From Promethearchaeota archaeon (GTDB taxonomy: Archaea; Asgardarchaeota; Lokiarchaeia; Sigyniarchaeales; SOKP01): 64,000 nucleotides of DNA. The stretch spans positions 1 through 64,000 of the forward strand of contig JAFGOA010000071.1 in NCBI GenBank assembly GCA_016926735.1, written 5' to 3'. This document shows positions 62,869 to 64,000 of the stretch, in pieces. The translations under genes were made by a program, and so were the position numbers. The notes below the pieces were generated by a model. The model was not told where the DNA came from, made no database searches, and worked only from the letters and a program-made list of their open reading frames with translations. Every line of letters starts with the position of its first letter. The first letter of the stretch is position 1.

Positions 62869-64000
62869 ATGTCAGAAGAATTAAACAACACAAAAAAAGA
62901 AATTGGGTCAGAAAAAGAAAATAAAGAGAAGCGTGAGGATGAAGTTCTTGAGGATACAGAATCCGAAAAGGCAGTAGTAATACAAGCAGAAGTATATAAG
63001 ACTATTATTTTGTATGCCAGTCGATATGCGAATAGTGCGATTCCACCTTCCGAATGGAAAGAAATATATGGGGTCTTAATTGGCTATATTGATGATGATT
63101 TTGTTCATGTCGAAAGAGCAGAGGCTTTAACTTTCGGACATGATACGGACGTACATTTAGATAATAGACATTACACATTTATAGCTCAAATCGATGAAGA
63201 ACTTTATAATGAAGGTAAGAAAAATCATATCGTAGGTTGGTTCCATTCTCATCCAAATTTAGGTTTATTTTTTTCTGATGTAGATTTAAGAAATCATTTA
63301 TTTTTTCAAACCCATAAAGATGGAATAGGATTAGTATTTGATCATACATTATTAGGAAAAAAAAAAATAGAGAAAGTTGAGGGGACTCCACATACAATAA
63401 GTAAATATGATACGGGATTCGAAATATACAGAATAACGGATATAACTATGAATCCAGATGATCCCAAGTTTAGTGAGAATTATCATAGTGTTGATTATAT
63501 AGTGAAAGGTCTAAATAAATTCTTTTTTGCAAATGTTTTGAATGAATTATCAGCTTTAGTCAGTGCAGGAAAACCATTACAATCGGCTTATGGCGAGGAT
63601 TTTACATTAGAGTCAAACTATAGAGGTAATTCAAGTTCAAATTATAAAGACCCCGCTAAATTGTATGATAATAATACCTCTTTTAGTGAAAAAGTATTAG
63701 ATAAAATACCCATAAAAGATAATATTTCTTTCAGTGGTGATGACTTATTTTATAATAACCCTTCTAAGAAAGAAAATAAAGATATAGAAATTAGAGAACA
63801 CGCTGAACAGTTAATATTTGAGGGAACACAATATTTTGAGAAGAAAGATATTGTTGATGGTGTTGAAAGATTTGAAAAGGCAATAAAAAAATATGAAAAA
63901 ATTGGAGAAAAAGAAAAAGTATTTGAATTACTAAAAAAATTATCCGAAAATTGTATCTCAAGTGATCATTTATATTTAGCAGAAGAGTTTGCTACTCGGT
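62869..64000 (+). CDS. JAMM/MPN-domain deubiquitinase-like protein with helical repeats (3' end outside window)
   Basis: This frame starts with ATG 62869 and runs past the window end after 377 codons. A charged leader (1-36) is followed by an MPN domain: EIYGVLIGYID with the conserved glutamate, FTFIAQID-type strand, and VGWFHSHPNLGLFFSDVDL, which fits H-x-H-P-x6-S-x2-D exactly (His126, His128, Ser136, Asp139). This matches Rpn11, which frees ubiquitin from substrates and trims precursors. A linker of about 100 polar residues leads to helical pairs (AEQLIFEGTQYFEKKDIVDG, then VERFEKAIKKYEKIGEKEKV) like TPR repeats from about 305. JAMM plus TPR in one chain is unusual. A ubiquitin-like precursor ending AGGIF is encoded at 9577. 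Confidence 0.92.
   Translation, partial: MSEELNNTKKEIGSEKENKEKREDEVLEDTESEKAVVIQAEVYKTIILYASRYANSAIPPSEWKEIYGVLIGYIDDDFVHVERAEALTFGHDTDVHLDNRHYTFIAQIDEELYNEGKKNHIVGWFHSHPNLGLFFSDVDLRNHLFFQTHKDGIGLVFDHTLLGKKKIEKVEGTPHTISKYDTGFEIYRITDITMNPDDPKFSENYHSVDYIVKGLNKFFFANVLNELSALVSAGKPLQSAYGEDFTLESNYRGNSSSNYKDPAKLYDNNTSFSEKVLDKIPIKDNISFSGDDLFYNNPSKKENKDIEIREHAEQLIFEGTQYFEKKDIVDGVERFEKAIKKYEKIGEKEKVFELLKKLSENCISSDHLYLAEEFATR

Overview
The window is strongly AT-rich archaeal DNA and reads as an Asgard archaeon, most likely Lokiarchaeia-like (Promethearchaeota). The evidence is a set of eukaryote-type genes lying among ordinary archaeal ones. These are an actin-related protein (43554-45092), a Ras-like GTPase (58930-59523), a DRG-like TGS GTPase beside a longin-like protein (39455-41112), a roadblock/LC7 protein (4071-4436), a second longin-like protein (2436-2888), a ubiquitin-like protein ending AGGIF (9577-9834), a ThiF/E1-like enzyme (4442-5176) and a JAMM metalloprotease cut by the window edge (62869-64000). 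Archaeal markers are SepF, LSm, ribosomal protein L37e, SepCysS, EndA, a PIN-ATPase, an ASH-Ski2-like helicase, PdxS/PdxT, a DtxR regulator and an F420-type LLM oxidoreductase. Genus-level placement is not possible by eye.

Layout. 1-10 kb: an exported Ntn-hydrolase-like protein, SepF, a longin-like protein, LSm with L37e, roadblock with the E1-like enzyme, a gamma-carbonic-anhydrase-type protein, SepCysS, a zinc-ribbon regulator and the ubiquitin-like protein. 10-19 kb is more accessory: small unknown proteins, a terpene-cyclase-like toroid protein, a decayed gene, a BspA-repeat surface protein, a GNAT protein with a possible frameshift, and two seven-helix membrane proteins around a hydrogenase-maturation protease with a third, broken copy between them. 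18.7-31 kb: an EndA-family protein lacking two catalytic residues, a very large surface protein with a cytoplasmic longin-like domain, a PIN-ATPase, a LURP-one-like protein, a PHP protein, an APC permease and a membrane-anchored coiled coil. 31-36 kb: a metal-uptake operon (ZIP transporter plus DtxR) with two palindromic operators, the PLP synthase operon, a GNAT protein and a DnaJ-type zinc protein without J domain. 36.7-47 kb: helicase, the longin/DRG-like pair, FolD with a surface toroid protein, the zinc-ribbon actin, CBS, ModE-like and MBL proteins. 47-64 kb: a PH-like membrane protein, a 918-residue helical protein, PurH, an LLM oxidoreductase, GuaB, a methyltransferase, a GC-richer relic, a GH5 enzyme, the Ras-like GTPase, a prenyl diphosphate synthase, a phosphoesterase, a CoA-transferase and the JAMM protein.

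How the genes may work together. Two eukaryote-like themes recur. One is small GTPases with longin/roadblock modules, including a membrane receptor-like protein carrying such a module in the cytoplasm. The other is a ubiquitin-like route: a modifier precursor whose Gly-Gly must be exposed, an E1-family adenylyltransferase and a JAMM protease. No E2 or RING protein is seen here. No rRNA, tRNA, CRISPR array or intact insertion sequence was recognised.
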